Below, piece after piece: positions 7,791-16,218 of a stretch of DNA of 64,000 nucleotides. Numbering within the stretch: the stretch's first letter is position 1; the number at the start of each line of letters is the position of its first letter. The DNA comes from JACCZH01 sp963729445. GTDB taxonomy: Bacteria > Chloroflexota > Chloroflexia > Thermomicrobiales > CFX8. Location of the stretch: the NCBI GenBank assembly GCA_963729445.1, contig CAVSNU010000005.1:992001-1056000 (forward strand), read 5' to 3'. Under the pieces are notes generated by a model. It did not search any database. It had not been told where the DNA came from and saw only the letters and a list, made by a program, of their open reading frames with translations. Made by a program: the position numbers and the translations under genes.

Positions 7791-9122
7791 TTAGTTGTTC
7801 TCGGCAGGTGTCTCGATCAACACTGTCGAGCTGCGCGCGCGAGTGTCGTTCAAGTAGACGATGATCTCGTATTCAACCGCGTTGTCCGGGTTATCCGGGG
7901 CACGTAGCTCTACCTCGGTCGAGAGCCAACCCTGTTCAAAGGCCGCTACCGGGAGGGCAAAGCGTTCTATCTCGCTGCCATTGATTCTCAGGCTGACCTC
8001 AACAACATCATCAACACGCAGGTTGGCGAGCGAGACTGCGACGAACAGCGGCACACTCTCTCCCGCCTCCGTTTCCCAGACGCTCACCCGCTCGCTCGCC
8101 GGCTCGCCGGTCTCCTCATCGATTTCAGACGTAAGGAAGAGGTCTGTTACCCGTGCACTAGAGAACGCGGACGAGGCGGTTGGCCCCGCCGGTTCCGTGG
8201 GTGCGGGGGTGGATGTCGCCACGTTCTCAGACACAATGGTAAACGGATAGCTGGCGATCTCGCTGCCGTTCAGGAGGACCGCGACGGAGTATTCGCCAGG
8301 GACGAGTGGCGTCTGTGGAATGAACGTGAAGGTCATCTTGCGGTCGTTCGGATCCGGAGGGTCGCTGGCGAGCTGTGGCTGGCCACCGTCAGGCGGCCGC
8401 TGATCAATCGGCAGACCATCACGTAACCAGTAGGTGTTGAAGATCATGCCGGTAGGATCGACGATGTTGGATATGCGCACCGCGAGTACGAGCTGGGGAG
8501 CGAAGCGGTCAAATGTGTCGCCGGGTTTGATCGGCTGACCCGCTTCGTCCGTGCCCAGCGCGAGCGTTGCTTCAGCGATGACGCCCGAGGGATCTCCAAC
8601 ACCGACTCTGAAGGCATAGACATCAATGCGACGGTCGTTGATAACCAGCTCGACCGCGTGCGATGCGGCGGGATTGAGCTGTGCGATTGAGCGGAACGGT
8701 AGCGCAATCCACTGCGCGTCACCTTCGGGCGCTTCAACGCGTTCGTCGCTCTGCCCGATGATCGCGTCGTTCTCAAACCAGACGGCTTTGAAGCGTGTCC
8801 CCGGGGCAATGCCTCGTACTCGCACCGCCAGGAAGATATTCTGCTGCTTTTCGGAGAGGACCGAGACCTCCTCGAGCGGTGCTCCATCGTCGGCGAGCTC
8901 GGTGGCCAGCACCACGCGCTCGATGATGTAGGGCGCCTCGCCGACCTCTGCGGTCTGGGTAGCGGCGAACGGCAACCTGGTAGGCGTTGGGGCGTTAACC
9001 TGCTGGGTTGGGGTAGGGGCGACGGACTCGGTCAGGTCTCCACCTGCCGAACAGGCGGGCAGCAGGAGTACCGCCAGCGCGACCGCCACCATTGCTCGTT
9101 TGAGGCCGTGGTTAGCTCCCAA
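7791..9122 (-). CDS. lipoprotein with Thr/Pro linker and repeated beta-rich segments
   Basis: The 443-residue precursor has a basic N-terminus, a hydrophobic stretch and a lipobox ending at Cys24 (LLLPAC), so it should be anchored to the outside of the membrane. A Thr/Pro/Gln-rich linker follows. Three similar beta-rich stretches, each with a YxVxVLLN- or EIVVYLN-like ending, suggest Ig-like modules. The start is a TTG that overlaps the end of the recombinase gene; a downstream ATG would remove the positively charged signal-peptide region, so TTG is preferred. Function is unknown. Confidence 0.7.
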   Translation of the reverse strand: MGANHGLKRAMVAVALAVLLLPACSAGGDLTESVAPTPTQQVNAPTPTRLPFAATQTAEVGEAPYIIERVVLATELADDGAPLEEVSVLSEKQQNIFLAVRVRGIAPGTRFKAVWFENDAIIGQSDERVEAPEGDAQWIALPFRSIAQLNPAASHAVELVINDRRIDVYAFRVGVGDPSGVIAEATLALGTDEAGQPIKPGDTFDRFAPQLVLAVRISNIVDPTGMIFNTYWLRDGLPIDQRPPDGGQPQLASDPPDPNDRKMTFTFIPQTPLVPGEYSVAVLLNGSEIASYPFTIVSENVATSTPAPTEPAGPTASSAFSSARVTDLFLTSEIDEETGEPASERVSVWETEAGESVPLFVAVSLANLRVDDVVEVSLRINGSEIERFALPVAAFEQGWLSTEVELRAPDNPDNAVEYEIIVYLNDTRARSSTVLIETPAENN

Positions 9123-10110
9123 TCGGACGTTGATACTGTCCGAATGCTTCCTGATATTCGTCGGAAACCTCCAGGGCGGTCTTGTGAACGTAGATACGGG
9201 TCGTCACGGGCGATGCGTGACCGAGGAGTGTCTGCACGGTTGATTCACGCACTCGCCTGCGGACGAGCTCAGTTGCGAGTCCGTGCCGGAAGGAGTGGGG
9301 TGTAATCTCAGCCTCAACACCGGCCGCCACGCTCAATTGAGCCACAATGTGCTCCACGGTGCGGGCCGCAATGTGCGTGCCGGGCACTCCCGGTTTGTCG
9401 CGTCCTGAGAACGCTGGATGCGCCCCGACACCGCGTCCGTGGTCACCACGGGCTGTCCAGTAGGTGACGAGCGCTTCTGCGGTTGGCCCGTCAAAGAGCA
9501 CGGTGCGGCTCTTGCCGCCCTTCGCGCGGTAGATCGACGCCGTTCCCTCGGCGAGATCGATGTCCCGGCGACGCAGCGCGCAGAGCTCGGACACTCTGAC
9601 GCCGGTGCGGAACATGAACGGAATCATGGCCTGTATCTTCAGCCGGCGCAGATCTTGAGCAGGCTTCTCTTCGCGCGGCAGAGAGCGCACATACTCGACG
9701 ATTGTTTCGAGGTCCTCAAGATAGACATCCGGCGGCGGCGGGGTGAAGCGCGGCATCATGGCAGAGATGCGGGTGCGCAGCTTATCGGTCTCTAGATCGG
9801 GATGAAAATCGAACGCAGCTAGGTACGAATACCACTTGCGCACGGCTGCCATTTGTGTCTGCAGCGTTCTCATGCGGGAGATGTCTTCCGGCGTCTGTAA
9901 ATCTCTCGGCATCTCCGAGGTGAGAAACGACGTGACGTGCTCGATCGTCAGGTCTGTCACGGGCGACGTCGCTGGGTCGACCCCAAAGTCCTCGTGGACG
10001 TGTTCGAGGAACTTTTTGATCGCCGAATCGTAGGTCCGCCTGGAACGCGGCGCGAGGTGTAAGTCCTCATCGATGAAGATACGGTGGGCGTCGCTGATCG
10101 TTGTGTCCAT
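9112..10110 (-). CDS. tyrosine recombinase / integrase, XerC/D-like
   Basis: This 332-residue protein has an N-terminal SAM-like core-binding region (about 10-110) and a C-terminal catalytic domain. All catalytic residues are visible: Arg172 (TGVRVSEL), a Lys at 197 or 200, His272-x2-Arg275 (HSFRHG), His298 (LLGHAS) and the nucleophile Tyr307 (TTRIYVH). It should cut and rejoin DNA at specific sites. It is translationally coupled to the downstream lipoprotein gene (11-base overlap). No phage or integrative-element genes accompany it, so it may be a chromosomal Xer-type enzyme or a relic of a mobile element. Confidence 0.9.
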   Translation of the reverse strand: MDTTISDAHRIFIDEDLHLAPRSRRTYDSAIKKFLEHVHEDFGVDPATSPVTDLTIEHVTSFLTSEMPRDLQTPEDISRMRTLQTQMAAVRKWYSYLAAFDFHPDLETDKLRTRISAMMPRFTPPPPDVYLEDLETIVEYVRSLPREEKPAQDLRRLKIQAMIPFMFRTGVRVSELCALRRRDIDLAEGTASIYRAKGGKSRTVLFDGPTAEALVTYWTARGDHGRGVGAHPAFSGRDKPGVPGTHIAARTVEHIVAQLSVAAGVEAEITPHSFRHGLATELVRRRVRESTVQTLLGHASPVTTRIYVHKTALEVSDEYQEAFGQYQRPIGS

Positions 10111-10116
10111 GAGTTA

Positions 10117-10158
10117 GTACTCCGTACGTTCACTCATCCAAGTGTACGTACAGTGTAC
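10117..10158. promoter_or_regulatory. cluster of GTAC motifs upstream of the recombinase
   Basis: Five GTAC tetramers fall in 42 bases immediately before the recombinase start. They include the perfect palindrome TGTACGTACA (10143-10152) and a GTGTAC direct repeat at 10142 and 10153, spaced 11 bases or about one helical turn. This could be an operator or a recombinase binding site; that is inference. Confidence 0.35.
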
Positions 10159-10270
10159 CGTCAATTACGCGCTACGGCGACCGACCAGCGGGAGGCTAGG
10201 CGGCGTGGGGCTAGCCGGATGCGGTAGATGTTGATGTCCCGGTAGCGATCAGCGAAGACATTTGCCTCGC

Positions 10271-10392
10271 GGCGCAATGATGAAGATATTCTGGTTCATC
10301 CGACAATGGAGAGTCGCCCTGTCCGTGAAGGGACGCAATAATGGACGTGTCCAGTTGGATCCGATGCATCGGAGCGGCGCTCTTCTTTCGTA
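10271..10392. repeat. decayed palindromic-repeat modules flanking the IS
   Basis: Bases 10271-10307 resemble 35296-35332, and 10331-10369 resemble 35401-35439, so two modules occur in the same order as in the repeat cluster at 35.3 kb. Bases 10331-10352 also form a near-perfect inverted repeat with 11610-11630 across the IS, which suggests that the IS split an older symmetric element. Confidence 0.6.
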
Positions 10393-11501
10393 ACGTGTGA
10401 TGCATTATTCGTTACCCCGGAAAGACGGTGCCCACCGCCAGCAACGGTCGACCAAAGTGTCGATTGAGCCAGATCGCACAATTGAAGGCGGCACATTTGG
10501 CGACCACGCGCGTCACCACGCCCCACATCGTGCGCCCACCCGGGTACGCCAGGTGGAACACCCGCCCCAGCAAGGCATAGACGGTCTCGATGCGATGTCG
10601 CTGGCGATGGTGCACCCGGCGCGCCGCCCGCCCCGCCGGCGGATAATCCTTGAAGGTGATGACCGTGGCCCCGTAGTCCTGCTGCCAGTGGGGTTGCCAG
10701 GTGGTGCCGGTGAACCCATTGTCCACCAGGTAGGGCGCGCTCGTGCTCGTCCCGACACTGGCCGGCGACCAGCGCGGGCCGGTCGGCCCGACATACCCCG
10801 TGCGCTGCCGCTGTTGGGGGATGCGCATCGTGCGCGGGGCCCAGAGCGGCCCGGCTGGATCGGCGCGCCAGCCCAGCAGGGCGTCGAGCAGCCAGCGGCT
10901 CTCGGTATTGGCGGGAGCGACCAGCAGCCCGGTGATCACCCCGGCAGGCGTGGTGGCGAGCAGGAGTTGACAGCCATAGTAGAAATGACGGTCACTGCCG
11001 CCCAGGCCACTGGCCGCCTCGTTGCCGAAACAGCGCCGGTGTTTGCCCCGGCAGAGGCGCGCCAGCGGCACGCCCACCGTGTCGGCCAGCTGAAAGGGTG
11101 GGTCGGTGGCGCCCAGGTCGCGTGCCAGCAGCAGCACGAGTTCCGTGCACACCCCACCCAGGCGACGCACCCGCCGATTGTAGGCACTCTGGCTGAGCAG
11201 CTGGGGGAAGTAGGCCTGCCAGTAGCTGGCGGCATGGCGCAACAGGCGCCGTTCACTGCACCCCAACCATTGGGCACACAGCAGCATGGTCAAGATCTCG
11301 CTGTCGCTGACGCGTGGGGGACGCCCCCGGCGGTGGGGACAGCGGGGCTGGATGTGGTGTTGATAGAGGTCGTCGATCTGGGTGTAGACGGTGACCAAGA
11401 AGGTGTCGAGGTCAATGGGCATGGCTGGAGTCCTTTCACGAGGCAGCCACGTTCAGCGATACGACACCTTCATTCTATGCCTGGCAATATGCATCACACG
11501 T
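10393..11501 (-). mobile_element. IS982-like insertion sequence, apparently intact
   Basis: The element is 1109 bp. Its ends are inverted repeats of at least 13 bp (ACGTGTGATGCAT at 10393-10405; its complement at 11489-11501). It is flanked by a perfect 6-bp direct repeat, TTCGTA, at 10387-10392 and 11502-11507, the expected target duplication. It encodes one transposase on the minus strand filling nearly the whole length. The intact ends and frame suggest a fairly recent insertion. Confidence 0.9.
10412..11422 (-). CDS. IS982-family DDE transposase
   Basis: The 336-residue protein shows the IS982-type order: an N-terminal helical region, FQLADTVGVPL with Asp114, a CRGKHRR segment, HFYYGCQLLLATT, APANTES, LVDNGF with Asp234, and RIETVYALLGR with Glu279. 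These acidic residues form the likely DDE triad. It catalyses cut-and-paste or related transposition of its own element. AAAGGA precedes the ATG. Both catalytic and terminal parts are complete, so it should be functional. A long opposite-strand frame over the same bases is a by-product of GC-rich codon use. Confidence 0.9.
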   Translation of the reverse strand: MPIDLDTFLVTVYTQIDDLYQHHIQPRCPHRRGRPPRVSDSEILTMLLCAQWLGCSERRLLRHAASYWQAYFPQLLSQSAYNRRVRRLGGVCTELVLLLARDLGATDPPFQLADTVGVPLARLCRGKHRRCFGNEAASGLGGSDRHFYYGCQLLLATTPAGVITGLLVAPANTESRWLLDALLGWRADPAGPLWAPRTMRIPQQRQRTGYVGPTGPRWSPASVGTSTSAPYLVDNGFTGTTWQPHWQQDYGATVITFKDYPPAGRAARRVHHRQRHRIETVYALLGRVFHLAYPGGRTMWGVVTRVVAKCAAFNCAIWLNRHFGRPLLAVGTVFPG

Positions 11502-11581
11502 TTCGTACGGGCGTAATTCATTGCGCCCTGCCTGGCGGTTGGTGGCGTTGGAGAGGGCGCAATGAATTACGCCCGTACGAA
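11502..11581. repeat. palindromic repeat family A, copy 1
   Basis: Two arms (about 28 bases, TTCGTACGGGCGTAATTCAT onward) form a perfect large inverted repeat around a 24-base loop. Within each arm the core GGGCGyAAT-TC-ATTGCGCCC is itself a hairpin or near-hairpin. The same design recurs at 30889, 35349, 35452, 35552 and 61076. The IS target TTCGTA is the first six bases of this copy. Confidence 0.9.
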
Positions 11582-11659
11582 GTGCTCTTCGCGACTAGCG
11601 GCTCAGTCGGGACACGTCCATTATTGCGCCGCCACGACGGTCAATGTTTCCGGCCACTC

Positions 11660-11800
11660 CTAAAAGAGACCGAACAGCAGGTTAAGCACCACGGTGAGGA
11701 CGACAGAGAGCAATAGCGAGATCAGCAGGCAACCAGGCGAGCAGCCCCAGACCTGGACCCTGCCTCCGCGGTAGCTCCGGGGGCCAAACAACGGACGCAT
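11660..11800 (-). CDS. 46-residue single-span membrane protein
   Basis: A very strong ribosome site (GGAGGAGGGGGG) lies just before ATG at 11800. The protein has a polar, Arg/Gly-rich N-terminus containing two cysteines near residues 20-24, then a hydrophobic span (LLISLLLSVVLTVVLNLLF) to the C-terminus. Short proteins with a Cys/Gly turn followed by one Leu/Val-rich helix are common and largely uncharacterised in related bacteria, as far as I recall. It stands alone between the repeat and the M42 peptidase gene. Function is unknown. Confidence 0.6.
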   Translation of the reverse strand: MRPLFGPRSYRGGRVQVWGCSPGCLLISLLLSVVLTVVLNLLFGLF

Positions 11801-11936
11801 GCTGCCCCCCTCCTCCAGTCACACGAGCTTCGAACCCTGTTGCAGGTAGCGTGTTTGAGCCGCGCGGACCCTCCTCTCCAATATAGCGTGTTGCCCGCGC
11901 TCAGGTATCCGAAGATGAGAGCTAACGAGCAGACTC

Positions 11937-13013
11937 CTACGCGTGGGCGTACTCGCCCTCGTGGGCGTGCTCCAGATACGTGGTCAAGAGTTGGATGCTG
12001 GCCTGGATATCGGACACCGCGCACATCTCGTTGACGGTATGGATATAGCGTGTCGGGAACGAGAGGGTGATGACGGGCGTGCCGCCACGGTTCGTGAGCA
12101 TGCTGCCGGCGTCGGTCCCACCGCGCGGCAGGATCTCCATTTGATGCTTGATGCCGTTCTCCCGCGCGAGCCGGCGGAAGTGCTGCACGAGCTTGTAGTT
12201 GGAAATGTGTGATGAGTCCATGATCTTGATCGCCGCGCCTTCACCCAGTCGGGTAACGGTGTCCTCCGGGGAAATGCCGGGAATATCCATCGCCAGTGTG
12301 ACGTCTAACGCGACGCCGATATCTGGATCGACATTGAAGGCGGACGTACGAGCGCCGCGCAGTCCGACTTCCTCCTGGACGGTCGCCACGGCAATGATGG
12401 TAGCGTTCAGTTGACGGTCGCCGAGTGCCTCCAGGGCTTTGAGCATGGCGAAGACACAGAGCCGGTCATCGAAGGCCTTCCCGATGACATTATTGCCGAC
12501 CCGCTCGACGGTGCGATCCATGACGACCATGTCGCCGATTTCCACCCGCTCCTTTACCTCATCGGCCGAGAGGCCGATATCAACGAAGATCTCTTCGATT
12601 TTCGGCGCACTCATCTCCGAACCGTTGAGCAGATGAATTGGCTTGGCTTGCGTAGACAGGACGCCTCGGAGAACGTCACCCCTGGAACCGTGCACGATGA
12701 CCCTCTGGGCCGGCAACACCCGTGGATCAAAGCCACCGACGGGTTGAAGACGCAAGAAACCCTTGTCGTCAATGTGCTTCACCAGGAAGCCGATCTCGTC
12801 CATGTGCGCGGCCAACATGACGGTCGGTCCACCTGAGCCACGTTTGATGCCCACCACATTGCCCAGTCGGTCGACCGAGATCTCATCGCACAGGCTGGAC
12901 ATGCGCTCTCGAACAACGGCTCTGACGGCGTCTTCTCGTCCCGCGATCCCTGGCAGCTCGCAGAGCGTCTTGAGCAGATCGAAGTCAAACGCCTGGTCCT
13001 GATTGGCTGTCAC
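11937..13013 (-). CDS. M42 family metallopeptidase (glutamyl/deblocking aminopeptidase-like)
   Basis: The 358-residue protein has the M42 hallmarks: PGIAGRE near residue 21, metal ligand His70 in LAAHMDEIG, a second metal and catalytic region VATVQEEVGLRGA, and GGTDAGSM near the C-terminus. M42 enzymes are large dodecameric cytoplasmic aminopeptidases that trim peptides left by the proteasome or other proteases. The ATG is the first in frame and fits the family length. It is a single-gene unit on this strand and looks intact. Confidence 0.92.
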   Translation of the reverse strand: MTANQDQAFDFDLLKTLCELPGIAGREDAVRAVVRERMSSLCDEISVDRLGNVVGIKRGSGGPTVMLAAHMDEIGFLVKHIDDKGFLRLQPVGGFDPRVLPAQRVIVHGSRGDVLRGVLSTQAKPIHLLNGSEMSAPKIEEIFVDIGLSADEVKERVEIGDMVVMDRTVERVGNNVIGKAFDDRLCVFAMLKALEALGDRQLNATIIAVATVQEEVGLRGARTSAFNVDPDIGVALDVTLAMDIPGISPEDTVTRLGEGAAIKIMDSSHISNYKLVQHFRRLARENGIKHQMEILPRGGTDAGSMLTNRGGTPVITLSFPTRYIHTVNEMCAVSDIQASIQLLTTYLEHAHEGEYAHA

Positions 13014-13174
13014 TATGTTCCTCCATCGTTGTATCTGTCCCCACGCACCGGCCTCAGGCGCGGCTTGCGTTTACCAACAAACGGTACTTTTAGCGTCTAG
13101 CCATTCTAGCCGCCAATCGTCAGACTGGATACACAACGTCCTTGCGACCTTCGAGCCGGCTACGCCGGGGTCTG

Positions 13175-13789
13175 ATGGGAGAGATTTCGATCAAAAATCG
13201 CACGCTGGCCAATCTCTTGCTCGGCGCAGTGGTAGCTGTCGTCACAACGGTGTTGATGTATTTCGTTATCGAACTGATGCCGAACCCCGGGTTGGTTGCC
13301 GGCGTCCTGCTGATCGGGATCGGCATTGGTCTGGTGATTACCCGCTGGAGCCGGGTAGGTCCGTTCGAAGGCGAGCTCGGCTCTCCGTGGTTCGAATCCG
13401 ACCTGTGCGCGTCGTTAGGGCGGGAGGTGGCGCGATCGGCGCGGTTTCAACGTGAGCTGACGATCGCGGTGGTGCGGCAACGGTCGGGTGAACCGATCGA
13501 CTGGCAGTCGCAGCTGCGGGCATCGGATCAGATGATCAGCTGCCGCAGCGGCTGGATCGTCCTGGTCCTCCCAGAGACGAACAAGGACGGCGTCGAGGCC
13601 CTTGTTTCACGGCTGACGTTCGAGAATCACGCGGAAGTTCAGGCGGTCGTCATGGACCCCGCCGCGATCCACTACAAGCCGGAGCGATTGAGCGAAGCGC
13701 TGCTGCGACTCGTGCGCAACGCCCCAGAAGCCAGTGCCACGCCGCTGGTCGTGCGACGTGATACCGATCGCCTTCGCTGGACGAGTTAA
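13175..13789 (+). CDS. membrane protein with possible degenerate GGDEF-like domain
   Basis: From the ATG at 13175 the 204-residue protein has two membrane segments (about residues 8-30 and 36-55) with a short outside loop, then a soluble domain of about 140 residues. That domain has the rhythm of a nucleotide-cyclase fold (LGREVARSARFQRELTIAVV, then GWIVLVLPETNKDGVEAL) but no GGDEF motif, so any diguanylate cyclase activity is unlikely. The start is uncertain; an in-frame start at 13142 is possible. The family assignment is tentative. Confidence 0.55.
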   Translation: MGEISIKNRTLANLLLGAVVAVVTTVLMYFVIELMPNPGLVAGVLLIGIGIGLVITRWSRVGPFEGELGSPWFESDLCASLGREVARSARFQRELTIAVVRQRSGEPIDWQSQLRASDQMISCRSGWIVLVLPETNKDGVEALVSRLTFENHAEVQAVVMDPAAIHYKPERLSEALLRLVRNAPEASATPLVVRRDTDRLRWTS

Positions 13790-13864
13790 GCGGCACAACG
13801 CTGACTGACCGGTCATAATACCTTCCGCGACGACATCGCCGCTATGGGAAGGGAATTGTGATCG

Positions 13865-15043
13865 ATGCCGATTGACCTCAGCCGCGCTCGGCAGGAGACG
13901 CCGGGCTGCGAACAGGTACTTCACTTCAACAACGCAGGCTCAGCTCTGATGCCGCAGCCTGTCCTCGACGCCCAGATTCAGCACCTCCAGCTCGAATCGC
14001 AGATTGGCGGCTACGAGTCTGCCGCCTGGGCAAGCGAAGCGGTTGGACGCGTCTATAGCGCCGCCGCCGAGCTCATTGGTGCAAAGACCGAAGAAATCGC
14101 CATCATTGAGAACGCGACCCGCGCGTGGGACATGGCCTTTTACTCGATCCCCTTTGAGCCAGGCGATCGCATCCTCACCGCGATGTCTGAGTACGCCAGC
14201 AATTACATCGCCTATCTCCAGATCGCCCAGCGTGTTGGCGCGGTCGTTGAAGTCATCCCTAATGACGAGCACGGCCAGACATCGGTGGACGCCCTGCGAG
14301 GGATGATCGACGATCGGGTGAAGCTCATCTCGATCACGCATGTCCCGACCAACGGTGGATTGGTGAACCCTGCCTCGGCGATCGGTCAGGTCGCGCGCGA
14401 GGCGGGTATTCTCTACCTGGTTGACGCCTGCCAGTCGGTGGGGCAGCTGCCGGTGGATGTCAACGCGCTGGGTTGCGACATGCTCTCGACGACGGGGCGC
14501 AAATACCTGCGCGGTCCACGCGGGACCGGTTTCCTCTACGTGCGCGAGGAGGTTCTGGAGGGGCTTGAGCCGGTGTTCCTGGATTTGCACGCAGCAACCT
14601 GGGTCGCGCAGGATCGCTATGAGATTGTCGACACAGCCCGGCGGTTTGAGAACTGGGAGACCAATTACGCCGCCAAGATCGGGCTGGGTGTGGCAATCGA
14701 CTACGCCCTCGGCTGGGGAATTGAAGAAATCTGGGAGCGGGTGCAACCGCTCGCCGAGCGCTTGCGCGGGGAACTGAGCTCGATACCTGGCATTACCGTG
14801 CGCGACCTCGGTGAAGTCCGCTGCGGGATCGTTACGTTCGAGGTTAAGGGGCAGGATTCCGAAGCGATAAAGGCGGCGCTCGAACGCCAGAAGATAAACG
14901 TGACCGCGTCTCGCCCGCCGTCAACCCGGCTCGACATGGAGTCACGAGGCATCGAAAGCCTCGTACGGGCTTCGGTGCACTACTACAACAGTGAAGACGA
15001 GGTCAGCCGCTTCTGCGAGGCTCTGGAGGGGGTGATCCGGTAA
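13865..15043 (+). CDS. class V aminotransferase, PLP-dependent
   Basis: The 392-residue protein is a fold-type I PLP enzyme of the cysteine-desulfurase / isopenicillin N epimerase group. It has FNNAGSALMP at the N-terminus, ITHVPTNGGLVNP, VDACQSVGQ with the PLP Asp, and STTGRKYLRGPRGTGFLYV, in which the Lys of GRKYL should bind PLP. The active-site cysteine loop of NifS/SufS desulfurases is not evident, so a C-S lyase, epimerase or aminotransferase activity is more likely. It precedes two dipeptidase genes on the same strand, with 90 bases between. Confidence 0.85.
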   Translation: MPIDLSRARQETPGCEQVLHFNNAGSALMPQPVLDAQIQHLQLESQIGGYESAAWASEAVGRVYSAAAELIGAKTEEIAIIENATRAWDMAFYSIPFEPGDRILTAMSEYASNYIAYLQIAQRVGAVVEVIPNDEHGQTSVDALRGMIDDRVKLISITHVPTNGGLVNPASAIGQVAREAGILYLVDACQSVGQLPVDVNALGCDMLSTTGRKYLRGPRGTGFLYVREEVLEGLEPVFLDLHAATWVAQDRYEIVDTARRFENWETNYAAKIGLGVAIDYALGWGIEEIWERVQPLAERLRGELSSIPGITVRDLGEVRCGIVTFEVKGQDSEAIKAALERQKINVTASRPPSTRLDMESRGIESLVRASVHYYNSEDEVSRFCEALEGVIR

Positions 15044-15133
15044 TCCCGGACTGTTCAACGCTCCAATTTGCGGCGACAATCGGTGAGACGGCACAGGCCC
15101 GCGCTGCGGGCATGACGGTATGAGAGGAATTGT

Positions 15134-16207
15134 ATGAACGCGAAGCAGTTTCCCCCGGTGTTTGACGGCCATAACGACACGGTGTTGAGCTTGACCCGCA
15201 CCGGGAGATCGTTCTTCGAGCGAAGTGACGAGGGGCATATTGACCTTCCTCGTTCCAGAGAGGGTGGCCTTGGCGGAGGATTCTTTGCGATCTACATCGC
15301 AGACCCGCTGCCTCCCTTGAGAGAAGGCGAGACCAGAAGCGCCGAGCAGGTGCTCGCGCGTTATGGTGACGAGAGCACCTGGCCGGAGCCAATGTCGCTG
15401 GAGTTCGCCCAGACGCAGGCGCTGAGCTTGCTCGGCACCCTGATCCGGCTCGAAGAGGAGTCACAAGGCGCCGCGAAGCTTGTCCGCACGGCGGCCGAGA
15501 TCCAGGAGTGCATGGATAACGGCACCTTCGCGATCCTGCTGCACTTTGAGGGCGCCGAGCCGCTGGATACCAACGGCGACGCGCTTGAAGTGTTCTATGC
15601 CGCCGGCGTGCGTTCGGTGGGCATCACCCATAGCCGCCGCAACACCTTCGCCACCGGCGTGCCGTTCAAATTTCCCAGTTCGCCAGATACCGGAGCTGGA
15701 CTGACCGACGCTGGCAAGGAGCTGATCCGGCAGCTGAACCGGCGGAGAGTGATGATCGACCTCTCCCACATCACCGAGAAGGGATTCTGGGACGTCGCGG
15801 CCATCACTGACGTGCCGCTGGTCGCGACGCACTCGAACGCCCATGTCCTCAGCGAGACGCCTCGCAACCTGACCGACAAGCAGCTCGATGCCGTCAAAGA
15901 GAGTGAGGGCATGGTGGGCTTGAACTACCACGTCGGATTCTTGCGGCCAGACGGCAAGGCCGAGGGGGACACGCCGCTGTCCATCATGGCGGATCACATC
16001 GAGCGTCTGGTTGAGAAGACGGGCATCGACTGTGTCGGCCTTGGGTCTGATTACGATGGCGCGGTCATGCCCGATGATCTGAAGGATGCCGCAGGGCTAC
16101 CGCACCTGATGGCCGAGATTCAGAGTCGAGGCTACAGCGACGACGACATGCGCAAGCTTGCGCACGGTAACTGGGTGCGTGTGCTACGCGAGACCTGGGG
16201 CGAATAA
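15134..16207 (+). CDS. M19 family membrane-dipeptidase-like hydrolase, first copy
   Basis: The 357-residue protein has the renal-dipeptidase (M19) metal motifs: DGHNDT at residues 10-15, FEGAEPL, SVGITHSRRN, DLSHITEKGFWD, THSNAH, and GLGSDYDGAV near the C-terminus. The enzyme hydrolyses dipeptides with a binuclear zinc centre. There is no signal peptide, so it is probably cytoplasmic. AGAGGA precedes the ATG. It is followed after 11 bases by a close paralogue. Confidence 0.92.
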   Translation: MNAKQFPPVFDGHNDTVLSLTRTGRSFFERSDEGHIDLPRSREGGLGGGFFAIYIADPLPPLREGETRSAEQVLARYGDESTWPEPMSLEFAQTQALSLLGTLIRLEEESQGAAKLVRTAAEIQECMDNGTFAILLHFEGAEPLDTNGDALEVFYAAGVRSVGITHSRRNTFATGVPFKFPSSPDTGAGLTDAGKELIRQLNRRRVMIDLSHITEKGFWDVAAITDVPLVATHSNAHVLSETPRNLTDKQLDAVKESEGMVGLNYHVGFLRPDGKAEGDTPLSIMADHIERLVEKTGIDCVGLGSDYDGAVMPDDLKDAAGLPHLMAEIQSRGYSDDDMRKLAHGNWVRVLRETWGE

Positions 16208-16218
16208 GGGGAGGGCGC

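Noticed and set aside
9112..10158. Integrated phage or integrative element around the tyrosine recombinase
   Set aside because: No attachment-site repeats, structural, replication or transfer genes were seen nearby; neighbours are ordinary chromosomal genes.
10397..11716. Long open frame of about 439 codons on the plus strand
   Set aside because: It lies opposite the IS982-like transposase, has low-complexity Arg/Gly/Pro-rich sequence and no ribosome site; it is a by-product of GC-rich codons.
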